Source: Sulfolobales archaeon (GTDB lineage: Archaea > Thermoproteota > Thermoprotei_A > Sulfolobales > Desulfurococcaceae). Taken from it: 64,000 nucleotides of DNA. Positions 1-7,495 of this stretch are shown one piece after another. The position numbers and the translations under genes were made by a program. Position 1 is the first letter of the stretch. Every line of letters starts with the position of its first letter. The notes under the pieces are model-generated. The model saw only the letters and a program-made list of their open reading frames with translations. It was not told the origin of the DNA and ran no database searches. The stretch lies in assembly GCA_025059075.1 (NCBI GenBank), contig JANXDZ010000003.1, positions 157,391-221,390 of the forward strand, in the 5' to 3' direction.

Positions 1-228
1 CATGGAGGGGTATCTGTGTTAGCATTAGTTGTTGAAAGCCACATAGCTATACATACATGGCCTGGCAATAACTATGCTACAGTTGATGTATATACATGCG
101 GGGATAGAAGCGATCCATGGAAAGTCTTCTATTACATAGTTAATGCACTAAAGCCAAAGCACTACGTAGTTCACTACAGTGATAGAAGTCAGCTGCCTCT
201 ATATGAATCTAGCGATATACCTACATAA
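1..228 (+). CDS. speH: S-adenosylmethionine decarboxylase family proenzyme (5' truncated by window edge)
   Basis: The window opens inside this gene; the frame is open from base 1 to the TAA at 226-228. The visible part has the E-S-H-I-x-I-H-T-W-P signature of the pyruvoyl-dependent decarboxylases. The Ser of ESH (codon 37-39) is the known self-cleavage site that becomes the pyruvoyl cofactor, and the T-C-G motif holds the conserved catalytic Cys. The family makes decarboxylated AdoMet for polyamine synthesis. In Crenarchaeota a close paralog is instead arginine decarboxylase, and this fragment cannot tell the two apart. The 3' end overlaps the convergent DUF2283 gene by 8 bp. Confidence 0.85.
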   Translation, partial: HGGVSVLALVVESHIAIHTWPGNNYATVDVYTCGDRSDPWKVFYYIVNALKPKHYVVHYSDRSQLPLYESSDIPT

Positions 229-451
229 TGACGACGTTGGCCTTAGAGCTAAAGTTCATTATTGTTATGCTCACTATTTTTTTATTCTTAATTCTAATTA
301 CTACGTCGTCTCCAACGAGTACTTCTTCATCAGCTTCCTCTGATTCATAGCCGAAGTTTATGTATAGTACGTCGTTTTGCCTATCGTATTCAAGCCATAG
401 TTTATCTAAGTCACCCACCTTGTAATCGCATTGATTCCCACAGCTATTCAT
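221..451 (-). CDS. DUF2283 family small protein
   Basis: A 76-residue protein with the DUF2283 pattern: a [14 protein letters not shown] strand, an acidic E-E-x-x-E-E-V segment, then G-D-D-V-V-I-R-I and I-T-I-M-N-F. Such proteins are small single-domain beta/alpha folds of unknown function, often found near toxin-antitoxin or regulatory genes. The start is supported by GGTG five bases before the ATG. It has an extra N-terminal Cys pair (positions 4 and 8). It is convergent with the decarboxylase gene. No partner gene is obvious. Confidence 0.7.
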   Translation of the reverse strand: MNSCGNQCDYKVGDLDKLWLEYDRQNDVLYINFGYESEEADEEVLVGDDVVIRIKNKKIVSITIMNFSSKANVVIM

Positions 452-505
452 GAGTTCACCCCAATGGTATTTAATTCATCTCACCATTAAACACTTTACT
501 TAACC

Positions 506-820
506 TCAAACTATGGGGAGCGTTATATCTGCAAAGCTCATTGGTAGAGGAGCTCCCTTCGCTCTATATTCATCATATTTCTTCTCTAGAAATGCCTTAA
601 ATACAGGGCATGTCTCGAATTTTCCCTCTCTATCACATTTCAGCCCTAGAGTTATGAAACATTGCTTTGTCTTCTTATCGAAGTATGGACATATTTTATG
701 CTGTTGTTTAGCGCTCTTAATCATTTTGTTAACCCACCTCTGCTTTTCATCTATTACTTGTTTCTGTTTCTCCTCAAGAAGCTTTTGAAGCTCTTTATCA
801 GTTATAGTGTGCTTCGACAA
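506..820 (-). CDS. hypothetical four-cysteine protein
   Basis: I do not recognise this family. The N-terminal half is a charged, probably helical or coiled segment rich in Lys, Glu and Gln. The second half has four cysteines spaced C-x9-C-x7-C-x8-C within C-P-Y-F ... C-P-V-F, which looks like a small metal or Fe-S site. I start it at a TTG (820) because GAGGTG lies six bases upstream; an in-frame GTG at 829 is the alternative. It is about 104 residues, alone between gaps on both sides. Function unknown. Confidence 0.6.
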   Translation of the reverse strand: MSKHTITDKELQKLLEEKQKQVIDEKQRWVNKMIKSAKQQHKICPYFDKKTKQCFITLGLKCDREGKFETCPVFKAFLEKKYDEYRAKGAPLPMSFADITLPIV

Positions 821-990
821 ACAATTCACCTCTCTAGCTCTTACTACAGTAGCTAGTGCTTTAACGCTATGTGTGCTATAAGTTTTAGCGAAGTCCCTAT
901 ATAATCTTATAGCTTGCTTATTTAAGCAACTTACATCATGTTACACGTAAAGTATTAGTGGCTATACACTCTAGTGGTTTTAACTAAAGC

Positions 991-1752
991 TTAGCTTGCT
1001 TTAACAATGCCCACCAGTACTTCTAATTCATCTCCTCCCCATAGCTCTACTTCATCAGGTGCTTCATATATTATTGAGCCACTGCTTCTATCAATTATAA
1101 CTATTTTGGCTTTTATGGGTACTTTCTCTAGGCCTACCTCTACTTCACACTCTCTAACTTTTGGTATACAGCTTTTCTCCTCTCCCCTATAGAGTACTTT
1201 AATTAAGTAGTCTTCAGTTAACCCACGGAATTTCACTTTATTTGAATCAACGTGCTTAAAGTACTCCTTTGGAATTACTCCAACAGATCCGTAGGGAGGT
1301 ATCCATCCAAGTACTACTTCAGCAAAAGCATATCTATTGTAGAACCAGTACTTCAACCTATGGTAGCCGGCATCAATGTTTAATGGCTCACTGATATACG
1401 TAGTGGGAGCTTGATCCTTCCAAGCATCTATGATCAATGCATCATCTATCCAAAGCCTAGATCCATCGTCTGTAGTTACGTAGAATCTATAAGTGCCTGT
1501 ATATGGCACATAGAGGAATCCACTCCACTTAACTGCAAAAAATTCACTTGGCACACCTGGCGCTGGATTACTCCACCAAATGTGATTTATCCACGGCTGT
1601 ACATCCTTGAGTAGAGGAGTCATTGAGTCTATGTTCTCAGGAGGCTTCTCCCCCTGCCATACATAGAAGTACGTCAGTAAACCATCCTTAAGCCCAGACT
1701 TAGACTTATAAATAATTATTCTCTTACCACTAGACAAAAACCCTCCCTCCAT
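991..1752 (-). CDS. PA14-domain protein
   Basis: A 253-residue protein whose central part (about 20-165) is a PA14 beta-barrel: W-x-G-F-L-Y-V-P-Y-T-G-T-Y-R-F, then T-D-D-G-S-R-L-W-I-D-D and the A-G-Y-H-R-L-K-Y-W-F-Y-N strand are hallmark segments. PA14 domains bind carbohydrate on glycosidases, adhesins and toxins. The C-terminal 80 residues form an unassigned beta-rich domain. No signal peptide is visible, which is odd for a PA14 protein. An in-frame stop sits directly before the ATG, and the ATG lies inside the end of the upstream gene (23-bp overlap), so the pair is either coupled or one frameshifted gene. Confidence 0.7.
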   Translation of the reverse strand: MEGGFLSSGKRIIIYKSKSGLKDGLLTYFYVWQGEKPPENIDSMTPLLKDVQPWINHIWWSNPAPGVPSEFFAVKWSGFLYVPYTGTYRFYVTTDDGSRLWIDDALIIDAWKDQAPTTYISEPLNIDAGYHRLKYWFYNRYAFAEVVLGWIPPYGSVGVIPKEYFKHVDSNKVKFRGLTEDYLIKVLYRGEEKSCIPKVRECEVEVGLEKVPIKAKIVIIDRSSGSIIYEAPDEVELWGGDELEVLVGIVKAS

Positions 1753-1993
1753 TTAGTGTTTGCAAAATCCATCTAACCTCCCTTCTGCTTTGAATATTGA
1801 GGGCTTCCTTTAAGGAATCCACTGGCTTAAGGCTGCATTCCTCTACTTCTATGAATTCAGCCCTGCGCTCAGTTTTAAGTACATAACTCCAACTCCATTG
1901 GGTATAGTACTTGGAGATATGGATCCCCCCCGCGCATTTGCCTATGATTATATCATTCATCTGCGCGGGAGATGTAATTAACATATTCATCAA
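1730..1993 (-). CDS. hypothetical protein upstream of the PA14 gene (possible 5' part of a frameshifted gene)
   Basis: An 87-residue ORF that ends 23 bp into the PA14 gene in another frame. I recognise no family. It has a TATA-like TTATAA on the minus strand near 2037-2045, placing a start site a short leader upstream of 1993, so it may be the first gene of the transcript. The overlap lies at a G-rich and T-rich run (about 1735-1750), where a one-base indel would fuse the two frames into a protein of about 330 residues. It could be a real small gene or the head of the PA14 protein. Confidence 0.4.
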   Translation of the reverse strand: MMNMLITSPAQMNDIIIGKCAGGIHISKYYTQWSWSYVLKTERRAEFIEVEECSLKPVDSLKEALNIQSRREVRWILQTLNGGRVFV

Positions 1994-2100
1994 CTATGAA
2001 GAGTTTCATCACTACACACAACTGGGAATGCAGAGCTTATAAATCTTCATCCCGCCTTAAGGGCAGGGCTTTCAGTTGTAGTAAAGCATCTATGCATTAA

Positions 2101-2646
2101 CTAAATTGGTCTAGCCATAAGATATGCGTCTTCTCCATCAAGGTAGTATTGTGGGATGACTGTGATGACTGAATACCCAAGTCTTTTATACAAGTTAATC
2201 GCTGGCTCATTAGATACTCGAACTTCTAGATATGACTCATGACAATCGTACTCCCATTTACCTGAATTCATGGCATAAGCCATGAGTGCGTAACCTAGCT
2301 TCTTCCTCCTATGTTTAGGCATAACAGCTATGCTAACTATGTGAAGACTCCTTAACTTCTCTTCAGAGAAGAACCCCTTCTTAACTTCAACTCTACACAT
2401 AACGTATCCAACGACTCCCTCCTCTCTGTGGACAGCTACAAAAAATGCATTGCCATATGCCCTGAGGAGATCTTCAAAGAAGCCTACTGAGTAGTTCTCA
2501 GGTAAGCACAGCCTATTAATCCTTACTACACTTGGAATATCCCTATGCTCTGCTCTTCTTACACTATAGACATCAGCAACAAGTTCTAAAACCCTCCGTG
2601 CATCAACGTAGACTTCATCAACTTTAGGCACACTATCAATGAACAT
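2101..2646 (-). CDS. RimI/Ard1-type protein N-alpha-acetyltransferase (GNAT)
   Basis: A 181-residue GNAT enzyme expected to transfer acetyl from acetyl-CoA to protein N-termini. It has the strand S-I-A-V-M-P followed by the acetyl-CoA loop R-R-K-K-L-G-Y-A-L (about 117-126), a conserved N-E-P-A-I-N-L-Y-K-R-L-G-Y helix near the end, and the Y-Y-L-D-G-E-D-A-Y-L-M tail. This layout matches the single archaeal Ard1/RimI enzyme, which acetylates Ser, Ala, Thr and Met ends. The region before residue 20 has no motif and the start could be a little downstream. Monocistronic, with gaps on both sides. Confidence 0.85.
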   Translation of the reverse strand: MFIDSVPKVDEVYVDARRVLELVADVYSVRRAEHRDIPSVVRINRLCLPENYSVGFFEDLLRAYGNAFFVAVHREEGVVGYVMCRVEVKKGFFSEEKLRSLHIVSIAVMPKHRRKKLGYALMAYAMNSGKWEYDCHESYLEVRVSNEPAINLYKRLGYSVITVIPQYYLDGEDAYLMARPI

Positions 2647-2961
2647 ATTGCATCGCCTAAAGCTATACCTATATCACTAATGCATTTATTACGTAATACC
2701 CTATAATACTTGGCTGTAGCGCCTTATATGCATTTTCATAGCTTTAAATAGATCTATGGATAAATGACTCAATCACTCATAGGCTATCACTTATGTATTT
2801 AGATGAACTAAGGACGTGGAATAAAGGGGAACTCCACGATCTGTAAGTAAAGCCGCAGGGGGAGTTAACTCCCTAGGAAGGGAAGTATTCAAGAAAAACA
2901 CTGTTGGTGGAGAGCGCTCTATCAAACTTATTAATCCCCCCTATACATTATAGAGCTTTGA
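2647..2961. other. gene-free stretch with a 14-bp palindrome
   Basis: No coding sequence is supported here. It holds a perfect palindrome, GGGAGTTAACTCCC (2860-2873), and a nearby GGGGAACTCC (2826-2835). Similar GGGAGTT/AACTCCC pieces recur at 25365-25447. The 3' part carries a TATA-like TATACATTA (about 2942-2950) suitably placed for the C/D box RNA that follows. Confidence 0.5.
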
Positions 2962-3009
2962 ATGAAGAGATTGCCGAGAGCTGATCTGTGAAGAATCTCC
3001 CACGACTGA
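2962..3009 (+). ncRNA. C/D box guide sRNA
   Basis: The order and spacing are those of an archaeal double-guide C/D sRNA: box C ATGAAGA (2962-2968), a 12-nt guide (2969-2980), box D' CTGA (2981-2984), a 3-nt spacer, box C' GTGAAGA (2988-2994), an 11-nt guide (2995-3005) and box D CTGA (3006-3009). Both C boxes carry the same A-for-U change from RUGAUGA, which would allow an A-U pair with the D box. Each guide would direct 2'-O-methylation of the base paired five positions from the D box. The first guide complements CTCTCGGCAATC, which resembles a conserved 23S rRNA stretch from memory; this is not verified. Box D ends four bases before an ATG. Confidence 0.7.
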
Positions 3010-3027
3010 TCTATGGAGTACGAAACT

Positions 3028-3717
3028 ATGGCTCCTCGACTACTCATACTTGACTACGACTTAACTTTAGTAGACACCATATATGATTTTGCTGAAGCAG
3101 TAAATGAATCCAGGAGGGCATTCGACCTTAAGCCATTGAGCCTAAGTGAATTCCTAGATTACTTCTTAAGCGATGAATTAACTTGGAGAGTTGCTCCAGA
3201 AGGCAGCTTAGATTACTTCTGGAAGTTCTTTAGAAGAATATATAAAACTAGGTATGGAAAGCCAATTGCAGGAGCAACTAGAGTATTGGAGCTACTTAAA
3301 TCTATTGGAGTAAGAAATGTTATTGTAACTGGGAGGGAAGTTCCCTCAAGTAACGTTTGGCTAGAGCTCCAGGGAATGGGGTTAGATTACGTAATTGACG
3401 ACGTATACACACTCTACGACTTAATGATTCTTGGAGGAAGAGAGGAATCCCTATTCGATAAGTCGTGGATAATAAACCACTTGCTTAACAGAAGCTCTAT
3501 TGAAAGAAATAAAGCAGTTTTCATAGGGGACTACTGGCTTGATGCATTAAGTGCTAGTAAAGCAGGAGTACTATTCATAGGAATAACGAGTTTTGAGAAG
3601 AGAGCTAACGACTTACTTAAACATGGAGCGTGTAGAGTTGTAAGAAACTTCTATGAATTACTAGTGGCATTATATGAACTCTGCCGTAGTGAAGTATGTA
3701 TCTGTGAGAATACATAG
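3028..3717 (+). CDS. HAD-superfamily hydrolase (phosphatase)
   Basis: It begins with the HAD motif I as L-L-I-L-D-Y-D-L-T-L-V-D-T, in which the first Asp is the phosphorylated nucleophile. Motif II is the Thr in V-I-V-T-G-R-E. The conserved Lys is probably in L-F-D-K-S-W, and motif III is F-I-G-D-Y-W-L-D with its acidic pair. The cap region is short and helical. About 229 residues, the usual size for a phosphoglycolate- or nucleotidase-like HAD; the substrate cannot be read. I chose the ATG at 3028 because GGAG lies eight bases before it and the upstream ATG (3013) abuts the guide RNA. Confidence 0.8.
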   Translation: MAPRLLILDYDLTLVDTIYDFAEAVNESRRAFDLKPLSLSEFLDYFLSDELTWRVAPEGSLDYFWKFFRRIYKTRYGKPIAGATRVLELLKSIGVRNVIVTGREVPSSNVWLELQGMGLDYVIDDVYTLYDLMILGGREESLFDKSWIINHLLNRSSIERNKAVFIGDYWLDALSASKAGVLFIGITSFEKRANDLLKHGACRVVRNFYELLVALYELCRSEVCICENT

Positions 3718-3757
3718 AGCAGAGATGATAAAAGGTATTTTACCTTAATACTTACTG

Positions 3758-4075
3758 CTACTTTATTGAGCCAAGTATTCTAAACTTACCTACTTCATCT
3801 GCGTGGATTTTCCCGCCATCAGTTAGAGATAATAATGCTTTTCTAATCTTATCTTCACTTGCAAGACCGCTTAAGACAGCGTGTATCTCCTTAAGGTTCA
3901 TGGGTCTTTCCACAAGGATCTCTAGTATTATGTTTTTAAGCACATCTTCATTTGGAGCAGTCATTAAAATTACATCAGAGTCTTCGTATAACTTATTTAA
4001 CATGTTCTCAACTTTACGTGAAAAATACCTTATTTCATCCTCAGTTAAGTTAACTAAGCTTCTGCTGTAATTCAC
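3758..4075 (-). CDS. small winged-helix-like protein
   Basis: A 105-residue protein with a charged helical N-terminal half and a C-terminal segment that looks like a winged helix: a helix (I-I-L-E-I-L-V-E-R-P-M-N-L-K-E-I), a second helix-turn (L-A-S-E-D-K-I-R-K-A-L-L-S-L), then a short wing (G-K-I-H-A-D-E-V-G-K-F-R-I-L-G). It would bind DNA if this is right, but I do not recognise the family. GGTG sits six bases before the GTG start. It is convergent with the HAD gene. Confidence 0.6.
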   Translation of the reverse strand: MNYSRSLVNLTEDEIRYFSRKVENMLNKLYEDSDVILMTAPNEDVLKNIILEILVERPMNLKEIHAVLSGLASEDKIRKALLSLTDGGKIHADEVGKFRILGSIK

Positions 4076-4323
4076 TTAAGACACCCTTCAACACTTTGGA
4101 TCTGTGATTTGTATAAAACCCCTAATATTCCTTATATCTTTATTATATCATTGCTGTGATCAATTGAGATCTAGAGATGTCTACAGATCTCATGTTAAAA
4201 GTGAATTAACTAAGCATCAATGGCGCTCTAACACACATGGCTTTATTGAAGTTCTTGAAACAGCTGGAAAATTTATAATAAACTACTCCTCTTAGAAAAA
4301 CCTCAACTCTATGGGTGGTATCA

Positions 4324-5112
4324 ATGGTTGTAGTGAATCAAGAGCTTGTAAAAGCGTTTATTAAAGAATACCCCTGGTTAAATACAGCATACGTCTCTCT
4401 CACAAGTGATATTGAGGTCAGAGAGCTGTGGGACATGAGCAATGTTATGGTTGTAAAGAGAATGATGTACAATGATCATGGGCCAGTCCACGCACACATA
4501 GTGGCTGGTGCAGCATTAGCATTATATAAGATATTGTTAGATAAAGGGTTTACTCCAACGCTTATAAGGGATGGAGTAGTAAAAGATCTTGAGTATACAT
4601 GGCTTGTGCCCCTATATGGAGCTCTTCTACACGACATTGGAAACTCCATTCACAGAAGCATCCATGAAAAGATCGGGGCTCTGCTGGCTAAACCCATTGT
4701 TGAAAGAGCCCTTAAGAAAATAGTAGGTGACTCTATTACTAGAATAAGGCTTAGGCAAGAAGTACTTCACAGCATATTCTGCACAGCATACGACGTTGAA
4801 TGCTTAACTATAGAGGCTGGAGTAGTTAAGGTTGGCGATGGATTAGACGTAGCTGAAGGCAGAGCCAGGATCCCGTATAGAATGGGTCAAATAAATATCC
4901 ACAGCGTATCTGCATTAAGCATAAGGATGGTTGAAATAACTGAGGGAGCTAAAGCCCCTGTAAAAGTATCCATATACATGAATGAGCTGGCTGGAGTATT
5001 TCAAGTAGATGAAGTATTGATGCCTAAGCTAAAGACTACGCCACTCAAAGATCTTGTTGAAATAAGCGTTATAGCCGGTGAAAAAGAGTTGAAGACTTAT
5101 TACCCGCATTGA
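4324..5112 (+). CDS. HD-domain metal-dependent phosphohydrolase
   Basis: The HD-domain metal ligands are visible in order: H-G-P-V-H-A-H (about 48-54), L-L-H-D-I-G-N (about 97-103, the signature HD doublet), further His in the following helix, and G-D-G-L-D (about 169-173) as the last Asp. HD enzymes hydrolyse phosphomonoesters or diesters of nucleotides, and the archaeal versions are mostly uncharacterised. About 262 residues, with a C-terminal beta-rich domain of unknown role. The start is the ATG at 4324, six bases after GGTGG; an in-frame GTG at 4315 would overlap that ribosome site. Confidence 0.75.
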   Translation: MVVVNQELVKAFIKEYPWLNTAYVSLTSDIEVRELWDMSNVMVVKRMMYNDHGPVHAHIVAGAALALYKILLDKGFTPTLIRDGVVKDLEYTWLVPLYGALLHDIGNSIHRSIHEKIGALLAKPIVERALKKIVGDSITRIRLRQEVLHSIFCTAYDVECLTIEAGVVKVGDGLDVAEGRARIPYRMGQINIHSVSALSIRMVEITEGAKAPVKVSIYMNELAGVFQVDEVLMPKLKTTPLKDLVEISVIAGEKELKTYYPH

Positions 5113-5159
5113 TATTCTAAAGCTACGCATTAAATGGATTCACATGAGCTATTCAGAGC

Positions 5160-6026
5160 TCAGTTCCGCTGAAGCTCCTTTGACAACATGTACTCTATTG
5201 CTTTAACTGTAAAACCAGTTTTAACTAATGTTTCAATAATTCTCTCCTTAGAAGCATCAACTGGTATAGTTATGTACTCTAAGCCCTTCTCAAGGCTTAC
5301 ACTTATTAACCCAGACAACAGGGCTTTGAAAGCTTCTAGAGGCTTGTAGTATGAAATAGCTATGTAATCCACAATCATTTCATCCTCAGGTGAATACTCC
5401 GCTAATCCACGGAGTTTTCTACCTCTATAGACTAGGATCGCTTCTTCACCACCATTATACCCTCTATAAATCATTTTATCAGCTGGCTCAGTTAACGTAC
5501 TCCACCAAGTAGTTGGCCTTAACTTAATTATCTTCATTACGTTATTAATGCTTCTTCTCTCCACTCTATATCCATCTACAATGGGTTTATCCAAGTTCCT
5601 TAAGTTAGCTCTTAATAAAGCCACTAGGCCCTTGAATGAATAACCTCTCTTAAGGTAGAAGTTTAATGCAGCTAAGTTTCTATCCTTAACGCTAAGGAAT
5701 ACTTCTTCAACACCTTCTCTAACCAGTGTTTCCTCTAAGTAGTCAAGCAATAGGCTGCCTATGCCTAAGCCCCTGTACTCACTGTCTACTGCTAAGCTAT
5801 CTATGTAAGTGAGATGTCTATGTTTATAAGTTATTATGAATCCAACTACTTTACCCTCTACTTCAGCTACAATAACCTTCTTTCTCTTAGATCTTGTATT
5901 AATAAGTGCCTTAAACCACTCATAGTCCTCTTCATCAAGTTCTTCAAGTGAGTTTAAATGTATTTCAAATATTCTATTAACATCACGTGATCTAGCATTA
6001 CGAAGAACGATATCTCCACTCATCAT
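5160..6026 (-). CDS. tandem-GNAT acetyltransferase
   Basis: The N-terminal half (about 5-140) is a complete GNAT domain with V-D-S-E-Y-R-G-L-G-I-G-S-L-L as the acetyl-CoA loop and N-L-A-A-L-N-F-Y-L-K-R-G-Y as the last helix. The C-terminal half (about 150-288) has a degenerate GNAT-like pattern ending in L-V-K-T-G-F-T-V without an obvious cofactor loop, as in two-domain GNATs where only one half is active. The acetyl acceptor is unknown. It is convergent with the HD gene. TATA-like AATATATG sits just upstream of the start, so the message may be nearly leaderless. Confidence 0.75.
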   Translation of the reverse strand: MMSGDIVLRNARSRDVNRIFEIHLNSLEELDEEDYEWFKALINTRSKRKKVIVAEVEGKVVGFIITYKHRHLTYIDSLAVDSEYRGLGIGSLLLDYLEETLVREGVEEVFLSVKDRNLAALNFYLKRGYSFKGLVALLRANLRNLDKPIVDGYRVERRSINNVMKIIKLRPTTWWSTLTEPADKMIYRGYNGGEEAILVYRGRKLRGLAEYSPEDEMIVDYIAISYYKPLEAFKALLSGLISVSLEKGLEYITIPVDASKERIIETLVKTGFTVKAIEYMLSKELQRN

Positions 6027-6125
6027 ATATTAAATCACAGCCTTAAAGCACCTGTACTTAAATGACATTAACCATGGTAAGAGTATATAAATTTTTCCCC
6101 TCTCCATAGGCTCAACGGTGTTCAA

Positions 6126-7487
6126 TTATAGTAACAGCGATCTAGGTTTAGCAGCTTGTGAATTAATGTTTAATTCCATCAATTCCCCCTCAGGATACTT
6201 ATGTACTCCTGGAACTATGAAGGCTTTCACATAAGTATTTGCATTCAACAACGTTACACTTGGATTAACTACTATTAATCCACTTGATTTAACTATAGGA
6301 ACTAAGTGATACGTCCCATATCCTCTAATGACTCTCGCAGTTCCTTGAATATCATCGACTTCAATGAACCTTAGCCTATAGAAGCCAGTATAATCCCTAA
6401 ACTCCTCATCTCTTGATAGCTTAACTATAAAGTACGGTAGCTTTACTTGTGGTTCAAGACCTCTTAGATACCTTAAAGTAGGCAACGCCACTGTCAATAG
6501 TCCAGCTAAAGTAGATTGCGGTAGACCGGGTAGATTAATGACTGCCCTCCCACTGTATGTAAAGCCACTGGTAGTTCTCCCCGGATGTATCTTTACTCCC
6601 CTGAAGAGCTCCCTTGGCTTAAATGCTCTTACAACTGAAGTCCACGTGTAATCTCTTGGCCCCATCGATAGCCCGCCTATAGTAATGACTACTTCAGCTT
6701 CTTTAAGAGCTTTCGAAATAGATGAAGCTATTTCAGAAGGCTCATCGGGGATTGTGGATTCAAACACTACCTTATAGCCATGTGCTTCAAGAATTCCTTT
6801 AACTAAGTACATAGATGAATTCGGTAGCTTACTTAAATAATCTACAGTTACTTCACTGACTACTTCAGAGCCGACAGTAATTAAAGCTACCTTAGGGGGT
6901 TTGTAAACGTTAACTGAAGAAACACCAAGATCTATTAAAGTCTTCTGTATAGCTGGAGTAATTAGTGTACCTTTAGAAGCAACAAGATCTCCGGCTCTAT
7001 AGTCGGAGCCCGCCTTAAGTACTTCTTCACCAGCCCTGAGCTCTCTATAGATAAATACCTCGTCATTAATTCTTCGCACACCTTCAATTCTCACAACAGC
7101 ATCAGCATTCATAGGTATTGGATAGCCTGTTTCAACAAGTACTGCCTCCCCACGCTTAATGAAGTACTTATGTGCCTCCTTAGGATTAACTCCTTCCACT
7201 ACTCTAAGGACAGCCGGCTTCCTAGATGAAGCTCCAGTAGTATCAACACTCATTAATGCATAACCATCTACGTGAGCAATATTGAAAGGCGGCCTATTGA
7301 CTGGGCTATATAAGTCTTCTGCAACTATGTGCCAGGCTGCAGTTCTTACATCAATTCCTTCAATAACTGGATCCACTCCCTTAATCAAGGTTTCTACAGC
7401 TTCACGTAGATCAACATATTTATATAGCTTGTTTTTCAACTCCTCCTGCACTATTAACGCAGCCTCCATAGCTAAATGATAATGCAT
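6126..7487 (-). CDS. moeA: molybdopterin molybdenumtransferase MoeA
   Basis: A 453-residue MoeA, which inserts molybdate (or tungstate in thermophiles) into adenylylated molybdopterin. Seen in order: P-P-F-N-I-A-H-V-D-G-Y-A-L (domain I signature, about 68-80), P-M-N-A-D-A-V-V-R, A-G-E-E-V-L-K-A-G-S-D-Y, then the MoaB/MogA-like domain with L-I-T-V-G-S-E-V and G-G-L-S-M-G-P-R-D-Y (about 270-280), followed by the C-terminal domain IV. The motif has N-I-A-H where many bacteria have D-N-S-A. It lies 8 bp downstream of the flippase stop side, on the same strand. MoaC is at 15.3 kb, so cofactor synthesis genes are spread out. Confidence 0.9.
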   Translation of the reverse strand: MHYHLAMEAALIVQEELKNKLYKYVDLREAVETLIKGVDPVIEGIDVRTAAWHIVAEDLYSPVNRPPFNIAHVDGYALMSVDTTGASSRKPAVLRVVEGVNPKEAHKYFIKRGEAVLVETGYPIPMNADAVVRIEGVRRINDEVFIYRELRAGEEVLKAGSDYRAGDLVASKGTLITPAIQKTLIDLGVSSVNVYKPPKVALITVGSEVVSEVTVDYLSKLPNSSMYLVKGILEAHGYKVVFESTIPDEPSEIASSISKALKEAEVVITIGGLSMGPRDYTWTSVVRAFKPRELFRGVKIHPGRTTSGFTYSGRAVINLPGLPQSTLAGLLTVALPTLRYLRGLEPQVKLPYFIVKLSRDEEFRDYTGFYRLRFIEVDDIQGTARVIRGYGTYHLVPIVKSSGLIVVNPSVTLLNANTYVKAFIVPGVHKYPEGELMELNINSQAAKPRSLLL

Positions 7488-7495
7488 AACTCATC

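Noticed and set aside
2647..2961. A mobile element at the 2860 palindrome
   Set aside because: No transposase motif in any frame and no terminal repeats; only the palindrome is supported.
4104..4295. 63-codon open frame upstream of the HD gene
   Set aside because: No ribosome site, no recognisable sequence, and composition like the surrounding intergenic DNA.
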